A stretch of DNA of 64,000 nucleotides. Source: Sulfurovum sp. Lineage in GTDB: Bacteria > Campylobacterota > Campylobacteria > Campylobacterales > Sulfurovaceae. The stretch is from the NCBI GenBank assembly GCA_026990595.1, contig JALXCZ010000007.1:1-64000 (forward strand), in the 5' to 3' direction. The translations under genes and the position numbers were made by a program. The notes beneath the pieces were generated by a model. It saw nothing but the letters and a program-made list of their open reading frames with translations, was not told the origin of the DNA and searched no databases. Shown here piece by piece: positions 19,287-27,551 of this stretch (its first letter is position 1; each line of letters starts with the position of its first letter).

Positions 19287-19817
19287 TTACAACTCTAATA
19301 TTTTAATATTTTTATTGGTATAGATACAGAGCTCACCTGCTACTTCCAGTGATTCCTGCACCAACTCTCTAGGCTCAAGATCTGCATGTTTTTCCAGAGC
19401 ACGTGCCGCTGAGATGGCATAGTTCCCACCGCTTCCGATGGCTGCGATCTTCCCATCCTGAGGCTCAACCACATCACCCGTACCTGAAAGAATGAAGATA
19501 TGCTCTTTATTCAGCACGATCATCATTGCTTCAAGCTGACGTAGATGCTTGTCTTTTCTCCACATTTTGGAAAATCCTATCACAGACTTAAAAAGATCAC
19601 CCTTTTTCTCTGCTAGAATACCTTCGAACATATCAAAAAGATTGAATGCATCGGCAGTACTTCCGGCAAACCCAGCCAAGATCTTTCCCTCATACAATGT
19701 TCTTATCTTTGTTGCATTACTCTTAAGTACCGTATCTCCAAAAGTAACTTGACCGTCACCGCCGATAACCGCCTTTCCATCACCTTTGTAACCCAGTATC
19801 GTAGTCGCATCAAACAT
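19287..19817 (-). CDS. hslV: HslV protease subunit
   Basis: Proteasome-like threonine peptidase, 176 aa. The catalytic Thr is expected at residue 5 ([10 protein letters not shown]), so a short propeptide of four residues must be cut off; most HslV proteins have only the initiator Met before TT. Gly and Ser active-site surroundings ([18 protein letters not shown]) are normal. Two bases separate it from rplI. Confidence 0.96.
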   Translation of the reverse strand: MFDATTILGYKGDGKAVIGGDGQVTFGDTVLKSNATKIRTLYEGKILAGFAGSTADAFNLFDMFEGILAEKKGDLFKSVIGFSKMWRKDKHLRQLEAMMIVLNKEHIFILSGTGDVVEPQDGKIAAIGSGGNYAISAARALEKHADLEPRELVQESLEVAGELCIYTNKNIKILEL

Positions 19818-19819
19818 AA

Positions 19820-20263
19820 CTAGACACCTACTACTTCTACTTTAAGTGCTGCATGGATACCGTGTCCCAGTTTTGCATCTACCTCATGGACACCGGTTGA
19901 TTTGAGTGCTTTTTTAAGATTGATATGTTTTTTATCCAACTCAATATTCAACTGATCCAGGATCGCTGCAGAAATATCTGCATTTCCGACTGAACCCTTT
20001 ATTCCTACCGGTGCCAAAGGTTTTTCTATTTTGATCGTTGCAGCTTCAAGGGTGATCTTCTCCGCTTCGAGACGTGCCAGATCATCTTTAAGCTCCTGCT
20101 CCATACGTGCTTGTTCAGCTTTCCAGTTCTCAACCACATCAGGAGTCGCCAATTTGGCAAGCCCTTTGTTTATGAGAAAATTCTGACCATATCCGTCTTT
20201 CACCTCTTTGATCTCCCCTGCTTTCCCAAGTGTTTTTACATCTTTAATTAATAATACTTTCAT
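19820..20263 (-). CDS. rplI: 50S ribosomal protein L9
   Basis: 147 aa, full length. The N-terminal domain begins [18 protein letters not shown] followed by YGQNFLI, the L9 signature; a long linker helix and C-terminal rRNA-binding domain follow. AAGGA precedes the ATG. First gene of the rplI-hslV-hslU-era run and divergent from the gene at 20393; no adjacent rpsR/rpsF. Confidence 0.97.
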   Translation of the reverse strand: MKVLLIKDVKTLGKAGEIKEVKDGYGQNFLINKGLAKLATPDVVENWKAEQARMEQELKDDLARLEAEKITLEAATIKIEKPLAPVGIKGSVGNADISAAILDQLNIELDKKHINLKKALKSTGVHEVDAKLGHGIHAALKVEVVGV

Positions 20264-20392
20264 TCTATGTCCTTATGACTTTATAATTCATATATTTTAT
20301 CTAAACTTTGTTAATAAATGCGTTTACCAAATCAGTTTACAATAACTATTACTCCGATAAAATAGTATTGATATTATACAAAAAGGAATATT

Positions 20393-20686
20393 GTGCTGAC
20401 AGATAACTTATATACCATAGAATTTAAAGATGACACAAAAGCTGTAGTTACATTGAGCAATGAAGATCATCCGGTTTTTAAAGCACATTTTCCAAACAAT
20501 CCCGTCTTACCGGGATTTGTCCATTTTGACATTGTATCAGATGCGTTTAACATAGAGTTAACCACCATTAAAAAAGCTAAATTTGTAAAGATAGCTCTCC
20601 CTTCACAAACATTGGTATATGAAAGAAACAACAATAGATTCAAAATTACCTGCAACGATAAGGAGATAGCGAGCTTCAATCTATGA
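20393..20686 (+). CDS. small hotdog-fold dehydratase, ApeI/FabZ-like
   Basis: 97 aa, GTG start with AAAAGGAA eight bases upstream. It carries the FabZ/ApeI active-site stretch FKAHFPNNPVLPGFVHFD (His and downstream PVLPG). ApeI-type proteins dehydrate 3-hydroxyacyl-ACP in aryl polyene synthesis. It overlaps the glycosyltransferase gene by 4 bases. Both functions are standard parts of aryl polyene clusters, and the large cluster at 25360-42820 has only one other dehydratase, so this pair may serve that pathway. It is short for a stand-alone FabZ (~145 aa). Confidence 0.75.
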   Translation: MLTDNLYTIEFKDDTKAVVTLSNEDHPVFKAHFPNNPVLPGFVHFDIVSDAFNIELTTIKKAKFVKIALPSQTLVYERNNNRFKITCNDKEIASFNL

Positions 20687-21369
20687 AAACATGTATTGTT
20701 GTTCCTGTATACAACTCTCCTTATATTACAGAAGTGATAGATGATCTTTTAAACTATGACTACAGAATCATTGTTGTGGATGATGGTTCAGACACCAAAG
20801 TAGAGATAGATCATCCAAATATAGAGTTGCAAAGACACCCGGTAAATATGGGGAAAGGCGAAGCTATACTCACAGGAGCCAAAAAAGCCAAAGCCTTGGG
20901 ATACGAGAGTTTTGTAACCATTGATGCAGACAAACAGCATTTAAGCTCTGAGATCATTAAACTGCTCAACACGTATCAGCCAAACACTATTGTCATAGGC
21001 AATCGAAACTTTGAACATGCACATGTACCGAACAGTTCAAAATTCGGACGTAAATTCAGTAACTTCTGGGTCATGCTGGAAACCTTTCAAAAACTAGGTG
21101 ATACACAAAGCGGTTTTCGAATGTACCCAGTCTCGATACTGGACTTGAATATCAAGAATAAACGCTTTGATTTTGAAATAGAGGTCTTGGCACTGCATGC
21201 CTACAGAAAAGGACGGATCATCGATATTGAAGTGGAGTGTTACTATCCACCTGAGGATGAGAGAATATCGCATTTTGACAAGATAAAAGATAATATACGT
21301 CTCTCTTTGTTACATTCAAAACTCATAACCCAAAGATTTTTACTTCTCAGAGGGTTTTTGTGGCACTAA
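20683..21369 (+). CDS. family 2 glycosyltransferase
   Basis: 228 aa GT-A glycosyltransferase of the dolichyl-phosphate-mannose-synthase-like group: PVYNSP at the N-terminus, VVDDGSD, TIDADKQH (DxD equivalent) and GDTQSGFRMYP. No membrane helix. In aryl polyene clusters a similar domain is often present, frequently fused to an acyltransferase; here it is alone and coupled (4-base overlap) to the dehydratase. Substrate unknown. Confidence 0.8.
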   Translation: MKTCIVVPVYNSPYITEVIDDLLNYDYRIIVVDDGSDTKVEIDHPNIELQRHPVNMGKGEAILTGAKKAKALGYESFVTIDADKQHLSSEIIKLLNTYQPNTIVIGNRNFEHAHVPNSSKFGRKFSNFWVMLETFQKLGDTQSGFRMYPVSILDLNIKNKRFDFEIEVLALHAYRKGRIIDIEVECYYPPEDERISHFDKIKDNIRLSLLHSKLITQRFLLLRGFLWH

Positions 21370-21406
21370 TGATACAATTACCAAAAAAATAATAACGGAT
21401 TAAAAT

Positions 21407-23356
21407 ATGTTTCAAGCATTTAAAATAAATAACCTCAATACATTTCCTAAAGATCTGGACAGACTGCTCAATAAACAACGTAAGACCATCCATAACATTA
21501 CACATAGTGAGGATAGTACATATGACAAAATACTCAAACCCCTTCAGGATCTGGATGAAGAATTAGGACTCTTTTTTACACCACTCTCTCACCTTAACTC
21601 TGTCATGAACTCCGATGAAACGCAAAAGGCTTATGAAGCATCACTCCCTTTACTCTCTAAATTCAGTTCTGAAATGGCACAGAATGTAGCACTCTTTCAA
21701 AAAATAGAGCAGATAAAATCTGAAGATGAGGAAGCTAAAACGGTAGTAGCACATGATATAAGAGATTTTGTACTCTCCGGTATCAACCTGCCTGAAGAGA
21801 AGAAAAAAAGAATGGAGGAGATAAGCCTTAAACTCTCGGAACTCTCTAACAATTTTTCACAGAACCTGCTTGATTCAACCAATGCTTATGAGCTCATCAT
21901 AAAAGATGCCAAAGATGTAGAGGGTATGCCTCAGTCTGACATTGATGCAGCTAAAGAAGAGTTAGAAGGAAAAGCTGTGTACAAATTTACACTGCAAATC
22001 CCAAGCTACCTTGCCTACATGACCTACGGACCAAACAGAGAATACAGAAAAGAGCTCTCAAAAGCATACAGTACAAGAGCACCCCAGAATGCAGAAGTGA
22101 TCGACCAGATACTCTCCCTCAAACAGGAGAAAGCAAAACTCCTTGGCTTTGAGAACTATGCGAAGTATGCACTTGAAACCAGAGATGCTTCTACACAGGA
22201 GGAAGTAACAGGGTTCTTAAATAAGTTGGCAGATGCAGCACTCCCACAGGCAAAAAGTGAACTTGCAGAACTTAAGGATTTTGCTGATAAAGTCGATGGT
22301 ATTGACGATTTGGCAACCTATGATATAGCGTATTACTCTGAAAAACTCAAAAAAGAAAAGTTTGATTTCGATGACACTATGACCAAACCCTATTTTCTGC
22401 AGAACAAAGTACTTGAGGGACTATTGGGTATCGTCTCCGATCTCTTTGGTGTAACCTTTAAGCCAGCCGATGTACCTACCTGGCATGACTGTGTGAAACC
22501 TTTTGATATCTACGAAGACAGTAAATTAAGTGGTCGTATCTACTTTGATCTTGAGGCACGCAAAGAAAAACGAGGTGGTGCCTGGATGAATGACTGGGAG
22601 ACACACTTTGTGGACAGCAAAGGCAAAACACATCTTGCCTCAGCCTTTGTGGTCTGTAACTTCTCCCCTGCCACTGAAACAACACCCTCTCTTCTGCGTC
22701 ATGATGATGTCGTCACGCTCTTCCATGAAATGGGACATGCTATCCATCATCTTTTTGGAAAATGTCATGAGCGTTCAGTCTCCGGTATCAATGGTGTGGC
22801 ATGGGATGTAGTAGAGTTTCCTTCACAGTTTTTGGAAAATTTTGCCTATGAATCTGCTATTTTAAAACGCTTTGGCTTTCATTATGAAACAGGAGATCCC
22901 ATACCCCAAACGTTAATGAATAAAATCAAAGAGACCAAGAACTTTCAAGCTGCACTTGGTATTCTCAGACAAGTGGAATTTTCTCTTTTTGATTTTAAAC
23001 TACACCAAAAGCTCTATCAGGGAGAAGAAGTACAGGCACTGCTTGACAGCATCAGAGAAAAGACTTCCCTGCTTAAACCACCAAGCTACAACAAGTTCCA
23101 GCACGGTTTTGCACACATCTTTGCGGGTGGATATGCGGCAGGGTACTACAGCTACAAATGGGCAGAGGTACTCAGTGCCGATGCTTTCTTTAGCTGTTTG
23201 GATGAGAAACACGGATTTGACAAAGTACATGCAAAAGGATATAAAGAGATCATACTTGCCAACGGTGGAGCCAAAGAGATGAGTGAGCTTTATAAAGAGT
23301 GGCTTGGACGCAAGGCAGATGTAAAAAGCCTTATTAAATTGTATGAAATAGATTAA
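21407..23356 (+). CDS. prlC: M3 family oligopeptidase A (PrlC-like)
   Basis: Cytoplasmic zinc metallopeptidase of family M3 that degrades short peptides; 649 aa. Zinc motif HEMGH begins at H440, and the downstream GVAWDVVEFPSQ segment is typical of oligopeptidase A. Starts 37 bases after the glycosyltransferase gene with GGA eight bases before ATG. Confidence 0.93.
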   Translation: MFQAFKINNLNTFPKDLDRLLNKQRKTIHNITHSEDSTYDKILKPLQDLDEELGLFFTPLSHLNSVMNSDETQKAYEASLPLLSKFSSEMAQNVALFQKIEQIKSEDEEAKTVVAHDIRDFVLSGINLPEEKKKRMEEISLKLSELSNNFSQNLLDSTNAYELIIKDAKDVEGMPQSDIDAAKEELEGKAVYKFTLQIPSYLAYMTYGPNREYRKELSKAYSTRAPQNAEVIDQILSLKQEKAKLLGFENYAKYALETRDASTQEEVTGFLNKLADAALPQAKSELAELKDFADKVDGIDDLATYDIAYYSEKLKKEKFDFDDTMTKPYFLQNKVLEGLLGIVSDLFGVTFKPADVPTWHDCVKPFDIYEDSKLSGRIYFDLEARKEKRGGAWMNDWETHFVDSKGKTHLASAFVVCNFSPATETTPSLLRHDDVVTLFHEMGHAIHHLFGKCHERSVSGINGVAWDVVEFPSQFLENFAYESAILKRFGFHYETGDPIPQTLMNKIKETKNFQAALGILRQVEFSLFDFKLHQKLYQGEEVQALLDSIREKTSLLKPPSYNKFQHGFAHIFAGGYAAGYYSYKWAEVLSADAFFSCLDEKHGFDKVHAKGYKEIILANGGAKEMSELYKEWLGRKADVKSLIKLYEID

Positions 23357-23361
23357 TTTTT

Positions 23362-23428
23362 GGATACCCACAAGGGGCATCCCTACACAAAACACAAATA
23401 CCGTAGGGGCAATCCCTCGTGGTTGCCC
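23362..23428. repeat. intergenic inverted repeat, GTAGGGGC type (family C)
   Basis: Two diverged inverted arms, 23362-23386 and 23403-23428, both carrying GTAGGG at the inner end and GCCCC/TTGCCC further out. The arms flank a short AT-rich loop between prlC and the membrane-protein gene and end just before that gene's ribosome-binding site. Similar in plan to the GTGTTGT repeats at 43772 and 52187. Confidence 0.5.
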
Positions 23429-23448
23429 TTTATAAAAAAGGAATAGAT

Positions 23449-23964
23449 GTGAAAGAATATCGCTCTCTTGTTTTTATTATTTTATCTATCTTCGCTATCA
23501 CCCTTCTAGGTGCATACTTCAGCCCAACATTCCAAGAACAAAAAACCTTCCTTGAACTCTTTTTCCTAATGGGAAGCCTGCTTTTCATTTTCTCTGTACT
23601 CGTTATTTTTGCCACAATAGGGTTTGGTTCATTTGCTCTTTACGGTGCTGTTTTCCTGGCTGCTGTCATGGGTATGTATGGCATAGAGGGGGCTTTACTT
23701 GTTACAGGCATGACCTACTTTGTATGGGGTTCCATGTTTGCCATGGAAGTACTGCTTGTTTACAATGGTCTTAAAAGTGCTCAGGAATGGTTCAAGCAAC
23801 GCTATACTTTCAAATCATTCAAACTTGAATACAAAGTCTTTTACCCTATGCTTATAGTGGCTTATATTTTTCTGGAAATCATTCCGAGTATTTTTTACAG
23901 AGAAAGTTTTTTAAAGTTCTCGCCTTCAAAAGTTTTGAAGGCAATGGAGAAATTGCTGGACTAG
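23449..23964 (+). CDS. uncharacterised membrane protein
   Basis: 171 aa with about five hydrophobic segments (near 8-26, 35-60, 65-85, 88-108 and 135-155) and a short charged tail. I do not recognise a family. I place the start at the GTG at 23449, where AAAAAAGGAA lies seven bases upstream; a longer reading frame from 23419 would be encoded by the repeat. It converges on argG with a 3-base gap. Confidence 0.7.
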   Translation: MKEYRSLVFIILSIFAITLLGAYFSPTFQEQKTFLELFFLMGSLLFIFSVLVIFATIGFGSFALYGAVFLAAVMGMYGIEGALLVTGMTYFVWGSMFAMEVLLVYNGLKSAQEWFKQRYTFKSFKLEYKVFYPMLIVAYIFLEIIPSIFYRESFLKFSPSKVLKAMEKLLD

Positions 23965-23967
23965 ATC

Positions 23968-25305
23968 CTAATCCTCTCCTCCAACTAACTTTTTAAAGAA
24001 TCTTTTGATCTTTTGACAGATCGTAGTCGATCCTGTTTCAATGTGACATACTTCAACTTCATTATAGTTTCCTATAAGTGATTCTATACGCTCAGGCTGT
24101 TTCTTCCCTTCAATGATGAATCTAAGTGCATTAAGTCTGATGAACCCTTCTGCATCTTTTTGGTTATAGACTTCATCTTCTTCAAAAGTCGAGTGTTCTT
24201 CTGAGTAGAGAGAAAGATCAGACTTTCTACCCACTACAATGACATTCCCTTTGTAGAGTTTAAGTTTTACATCACCCTGTACTTGTTCTTGTGTTGTATC
24301 TATGGCAGCCTGGAGCATCTTACGCTCTGCCGACCACCATAGTCCGTTGTAGATGAGTTTGGCATACTTTGGCATAAGCTCATCTTTCATATGAGCCTCT
24401 TCTCTGTCAAGTGTGATAGACTCAATGGCACGATGAGCTTTAAGCATAATGGTTCCACCCGGAGTCTCGTAACATCCTCTGGCTTTCATCCCTACCATAC
24501 GATTCTCTACGATGTCAATACGTCCGATACCGTGTTTTTTACCAAGCGTGTTCAATGTCTCCAAAATAGTTGCCGGACTCATCTCTTCACCATTGATGGC
24601 TACCGGGTCACCTTTTTCATAGCTAATGGTAATATACTCAGCCTCATCGGGTGCTTTTTCAGGACTCACCGACCAGAGCCACATATCTTCTTCAGGTTCA
24701 TTGAACGGGTTCTCCAACCACTCACCTTCATAAGAGATGTGAAGCAGGTTCGCATCCATAGAGTAAGGCTTTGCCTGCCCTTTCCCATCAATGTCAATAC
24801 CATGTGCCTTAGCATATTCGAGTAACTTCGTACGTGAATTCAAGTCCCACTCTCTCCATGGAGCGATCACTGCAATGTCCGGGTCAAGTGCAAGGTATCC
24901 AAGCTCAAAACGTACCTGGTCATTCCCCTTGCCTGTAGCCCCATGAGAGACTGCATCAGCACCTGTCTCATGTGCTATTTCTATCTGCTTTTTAGAGATA
25001 AGCGGACGGGCAATAGACGTACCAAGCAAGTACTCACCCTCATAAATAGCATTGGCTCTAAACATAGGAAATACAAAGTCTTTTACAAACTCTTCACGCA
25101 GATCTAAAATGAAGATATTCTCTTCTTTTATCCCCATATCTAACGCTTTTTGACGCGCAGGCTCTACCTCTTCCCCCTGTCCAAGATCAGCAGTAAAAGT
25201 CACTACTTCACACGCATATTCGTCTTGTAACCACTTTAAAATAATACTCGTATCAAGCCCACCAGAGTAAGCCAGTACTGCTTTTTTAATTGTTCTTTTT
25301 GCCAT
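23968..25305 (-). CDS. argG: argininosuccinate synthase
   Basis: Joins citrulline and aspartate with ATP in arginine synthesis. The pyrophosphatase-type P-loop YSGGLDTSI is at residues 13-21. At 445 aa it is about 40 longer than most ArgG; the extra lies at the C-terminus after [16 protein letters not shown] and ends in a basic stretch (KIKRFFKKL). Monocistronic, between a convergent membrane protein and the pigment cluster. Confidence 0.96.
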   Translation of the reverse strand: MAKRTIKKAVLAYSGGLDTSIILKWLQDEYACEVVTFTADLGQGEEVEPARQKALDMGIKEENIFILDLREEFVKDFVFPMFRANAIYEGEYLLGTSIARPLISKKQIEIAHETGADAVSHGATGKGNDQVRFELGYLALDPDIAVIAPWREWDLNSRTKLLEYAKAHGIDIDGKGQAKPYSMDANLLHISYEGEWLENPFNEPEEDMWLWSVSPEKAPDEAEYITISYEKGDPVAINGEEMSPATILETLNTLGKKHGIGRIDIVENRMVGMKARGCYETPGGTIMLKAHRAIESITLDREEAHMKDELMPKYAKLIYNGLWWSAERKMLQAAIDTTQEQVQGDVKLKLYKGNVIVVGRKSDLSLYSEEHSTFEEDEVYNQKDAEGFIRLNALRFIIEGKKQPERIESLIGNYNEVEVCHIETGSTTICQKIKRFFKKLVGGED

Positions 25306-25359
25306 TATATAAGCCTTGTAATAATATTGTCGCGATTTTAGCGTAATTTTGGTTAAGGA

Positions 25360-25698
25360 CTACACAAACCCCCACTTCTTCAAAATAATCTCCAACACAG
25401 GCTTCTTATATGCTCCAGTATGCCGAAATATTTCATTGCCTGCTGCATCAAAAAAGATCTGTGTCGGCATCTCTTTGAGTTTGTAGGTATCGCGGGCAAT
25501 GATACGTTCTTTTTGTCCGTCTATGGCATAGATCTGAAATTCCGGATGCTCTTGCAGTACTTCAGCAAAAACCTTGGACATCGCCAAACAGCTGTAACAA
25601 TGGCTCATACCAAAGGCTAAAATGACTGGTTTCCCGTTACCTATGTAATGTTTAATGTCTTTATATGCGTTGATGGGTAATAGTTTTTTTTCAGACAT
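25360..25698 (-). CDS. thioredoxin-fold protein, last gene of the pigment cluster
   Basis: 112 aa thioredoxin-like protein without signal peptide. A CxxC pair (C34, C37 in SHCYSCLAM) and a cis-Pro stretch (KEMPTQIFF) are visible. One base separates its ATG from the stop codon of the dehydratase gene upstream, so it is almost surely the 3'-most gene of the 25360-42820 operon. A cytoplasmic redox role is likely; its link to pigment synthesis is inferred only from position. Confidence 0.8.
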   Translation of the reverse strand: MSEKKLLPINAYKDIKHYIGNGKPVILAFGMSHCYSCLAMSKVFAEVLQEHPEFQIYAIDGQKERIIARDTYKLKEMPTQIFFDAAGNEIFRHTGAYKKPVLEIILKKWGFV

Positions 25699-25699
25699 G

Positions 25700-26056
25700 C
25701 TACTGAAGGACTATGACAAAAGAACCAGTTAGCACAGGTACAGTGTCATCATAAATAGTAAAAGACAAATAACGAAGATCGTCTGCTTTAAGGTCTAAAT
25801 GTATCTTTACTTGAAAAGTGGTTGTGTAGGGTGTTTGTAAAAGTTTAATGTTTTTAAGGGTGACCAAAAAACCTATGCGTCCATTGATCTCATCATTAAG
25901 AATACCCGATGAACTCTGTGTCGCAGCCTCAATGAGCATACCAAGAGACGGTACATCATCAAATCCTATTTCAACGATTGCATCCTCAGTCGTTGCTTCA
26001 ATCCGCCGCTTGACAAATCTAAGTGGTGCAAGATGGGGAATAGCAAAATCAGACAT
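25700..26056 (-). CDS. 3-hydroxyacyl-ACP dehydratase-like protein (ApeP-like)
   Basis: 118 aa hotdog-type protein of the small ApeP/FabA-like dehydratase family found in aryl polyene clusters (opening with AIPHLAP, then MLIEAATQSSSG). In the characterised system ApeI and ApeP cooperate in dehydration. Similarity is recognised mainly through the N-terminal pattern and context. Sixteen bases separate it from the ACP gene. Confidence 0.7.
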   Translation of the reverse strand: MSDFAIPHLAPLRFVKRRIEATTEDAIVEIGFDDVPSLGMLIEAATQSSSGILNDEINGRIGFLVTLKNIKLLQTPYTTTFQVKIHLDLKADDLRYLSFTIYDDTVPVLTGSFVIVLQ

Positions 26057-26071
26057 AAGAAGAAAACCTGA

Positions 26072-26326
26072 TTATGCTTTCTGTTCGTTAATGTAATTTA
26101 CCAGAGTGTTCGGTGTTTCAAAGATGTTTTTGTTCTCATCCATATTGGTGACTTTTACACCAAACTCTTTTTCTAAAATAAGCGTGATCTCAATAGCATC
26201 TACACTGTCAAGTCCCAAGCCATCATCCCCAAAAAGTGCCATATCATCACCGATCTCATCAGGCTCCATATCTTCAAGACCCAAACCTGCTATGATCTTC
26301 TCTTTTAAATCATGTGTTGTTACCAA
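26072..26326 (-). CDS. acyl carrier protein of the aryl polyene pathway
   Basis: 84 aa ACP. The phosphopantetheine serine is S41 in GLGLDSVDAIEI. I start at the TTG at 26326 because AGGAG sits seven bases before it and it gives the usual ACP length; an in-frame ATG at 26356 lacks a good ribosome-binding site. It is one of two ACPs in the cluster, matching the two ACPs of known aryl polyene systems. Confidence 0.88.
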   Translation of the reverse strand: MVTTHDLKEKIIAGLGLEDMEPDEIGDDMALFGDDGLGLDSVDAIEITLILEKEFGVKVTNMDENKNIFETPNTLVNYINEQKA

Positions 26327-26384
26327 AGTAAAACTCCTGCGCAATATTTTTGACATTATACCCTATGAAGCTGAGTTGATGGGA

Positions 26385-27530
26385 CTACTGTTCTATCCCT
26401 ATTTTTTTACCGACTGAACTTCTAAGAATTTTCATATTATTATGTATCTTAAATGGTATGTGAATCGTACCTAATGCTTTTTTCAGTTCTGCTCGTACTG
26501 TTTTTGCATCTAAGACATAAATGCCTTCTACGTAAATATCCAGAATTTCATCTTTGAGTGCCTTGTCATCTCTTCTGATCTTAATAAGTACAGCATCCAC
26601 CCCCTCAATATGCTCAATAAGAGACTCTATCTGCATCGTTGAAATCCGCTTGCCTGCTATTTTTGCCAAGTTCGAACTGCGACCCAAAAGCTTGAACCGC
26701 TTTTCATTGACGATCTCAATAATATCTTCTGTCTGAAACGGCAACATAATATCTTCTTTGACACCATTGTTAATGACCTTTTTTGTCACAAGTGGTGAAC
26801 TCACACAGAGTCTATCGTTGTTTTGGGAAACTTGCACAATATCATAGGCAGTAAGAATAGTCTCATCATCTGTTTTGTAGGAGATCAATCCTGTTTCTGT
26901 TGAGGCGAACATTTGTATTACACTGGCACCATAATGCTCTTTGAAAGCTTTTGCTTCCTCTGCCGGAAGCGGTGCCGTAGAAGTGAGAAAAAGTGTATTA
27001 GTGAACTTTACATCTTTTTTTATGCGGTTGAGTGCCTTGATAAAAAGTGGTGTCGTCACAACAAGTGTATGCTCCTTTTGTGCTTCCAAGGCCAACTCTT
27101 CAGGTAAAAAATTCTCTTTTACCCAAATATCTATATCTAACTCAAAAGGTACCACACCCCCTATATCTATGCCATAAATATGTACAAAAGGAACTGTTGT
27201 CACTACTCTGTCAAACTTCATCCCTTTGAATGTTTTAATAAGTGCCTGCGCCTGCTCATAGGAGTTTTGCTTTGTTTTATAGACACCTGTCGGTGTTCCT
27301 GTTGTGCCCGATGTAAAAAAGAGCCACTGCATCTTCTCTTCATGTAACAAAGCATTATCTAAAGTAGCTATATAACTTTTTAAAGCCGGTTGAGACTGAT
27401 CATATACCACTTTAAAAATATTATGTTGATAGCAATAGAGTGAATCAGCCAGTTGTTCTGCCTTTGTTGCAGGATCGTCATACTTGACAATATCCACATA
27501 ACATTTTTTATCTATATCATATATTCTCAT
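26385..27530 (-). CDS. AMP-dependent acyl-ACP ligase (ApeH-like)
   Basis: Adenylate-forming enzyme, 381 aa, expected to load the aromatic starter acid onto the ACP. The ATP-binding loop FFTSGTTGTPTG is at about 72-84 and a C-terminal AMP-binding subdomain with LGRSSNLAKIAGKRIS is present. It is shorter than most acyl-CoA synthetases (500+ aa), as expected for cluster-specific ApeH types. Start at ATG 27530 is favoured over TTG 27542 because GGAG lies six bases before it. Confidence 0.82.
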   Translation of the reverse strand: MRIYDIDKKCYVDIVKYDDPATKAEQLADSLYCYQHNIFKVVYDQSQPALKSYIATLDNALLHEEKMQWLFFTSGTTGTPTGVYKTKQNSYEQAQALIKTFKGMKFDRVVTTVPFVHIYGIDIGGVVPFELDIDIWVKENFLPEELALEAQKEHTLVVTTPLFIKALNRIKKDVKFTNTLFLTSTAPLPAEEAKAFKEHYGASVIQMFASTETGLISYKTDDETILTAYDIVQVSQNNDRLCVSSPLVTKKVINNGVKEDIMLPFQTEDIIEIVNEKRFKLLGRSSNLAKIAGKRISTMQIESLIEHIEGVDAVLIKIRRDDKALKDEILDIYVEGIYVLDAKTVRAELKKALGTIHIPFKIHNNMKILRSSVGKKIGIEQ

Positions 27531-27551
27531 ATCTCTCTCCAATGTGGGGTA

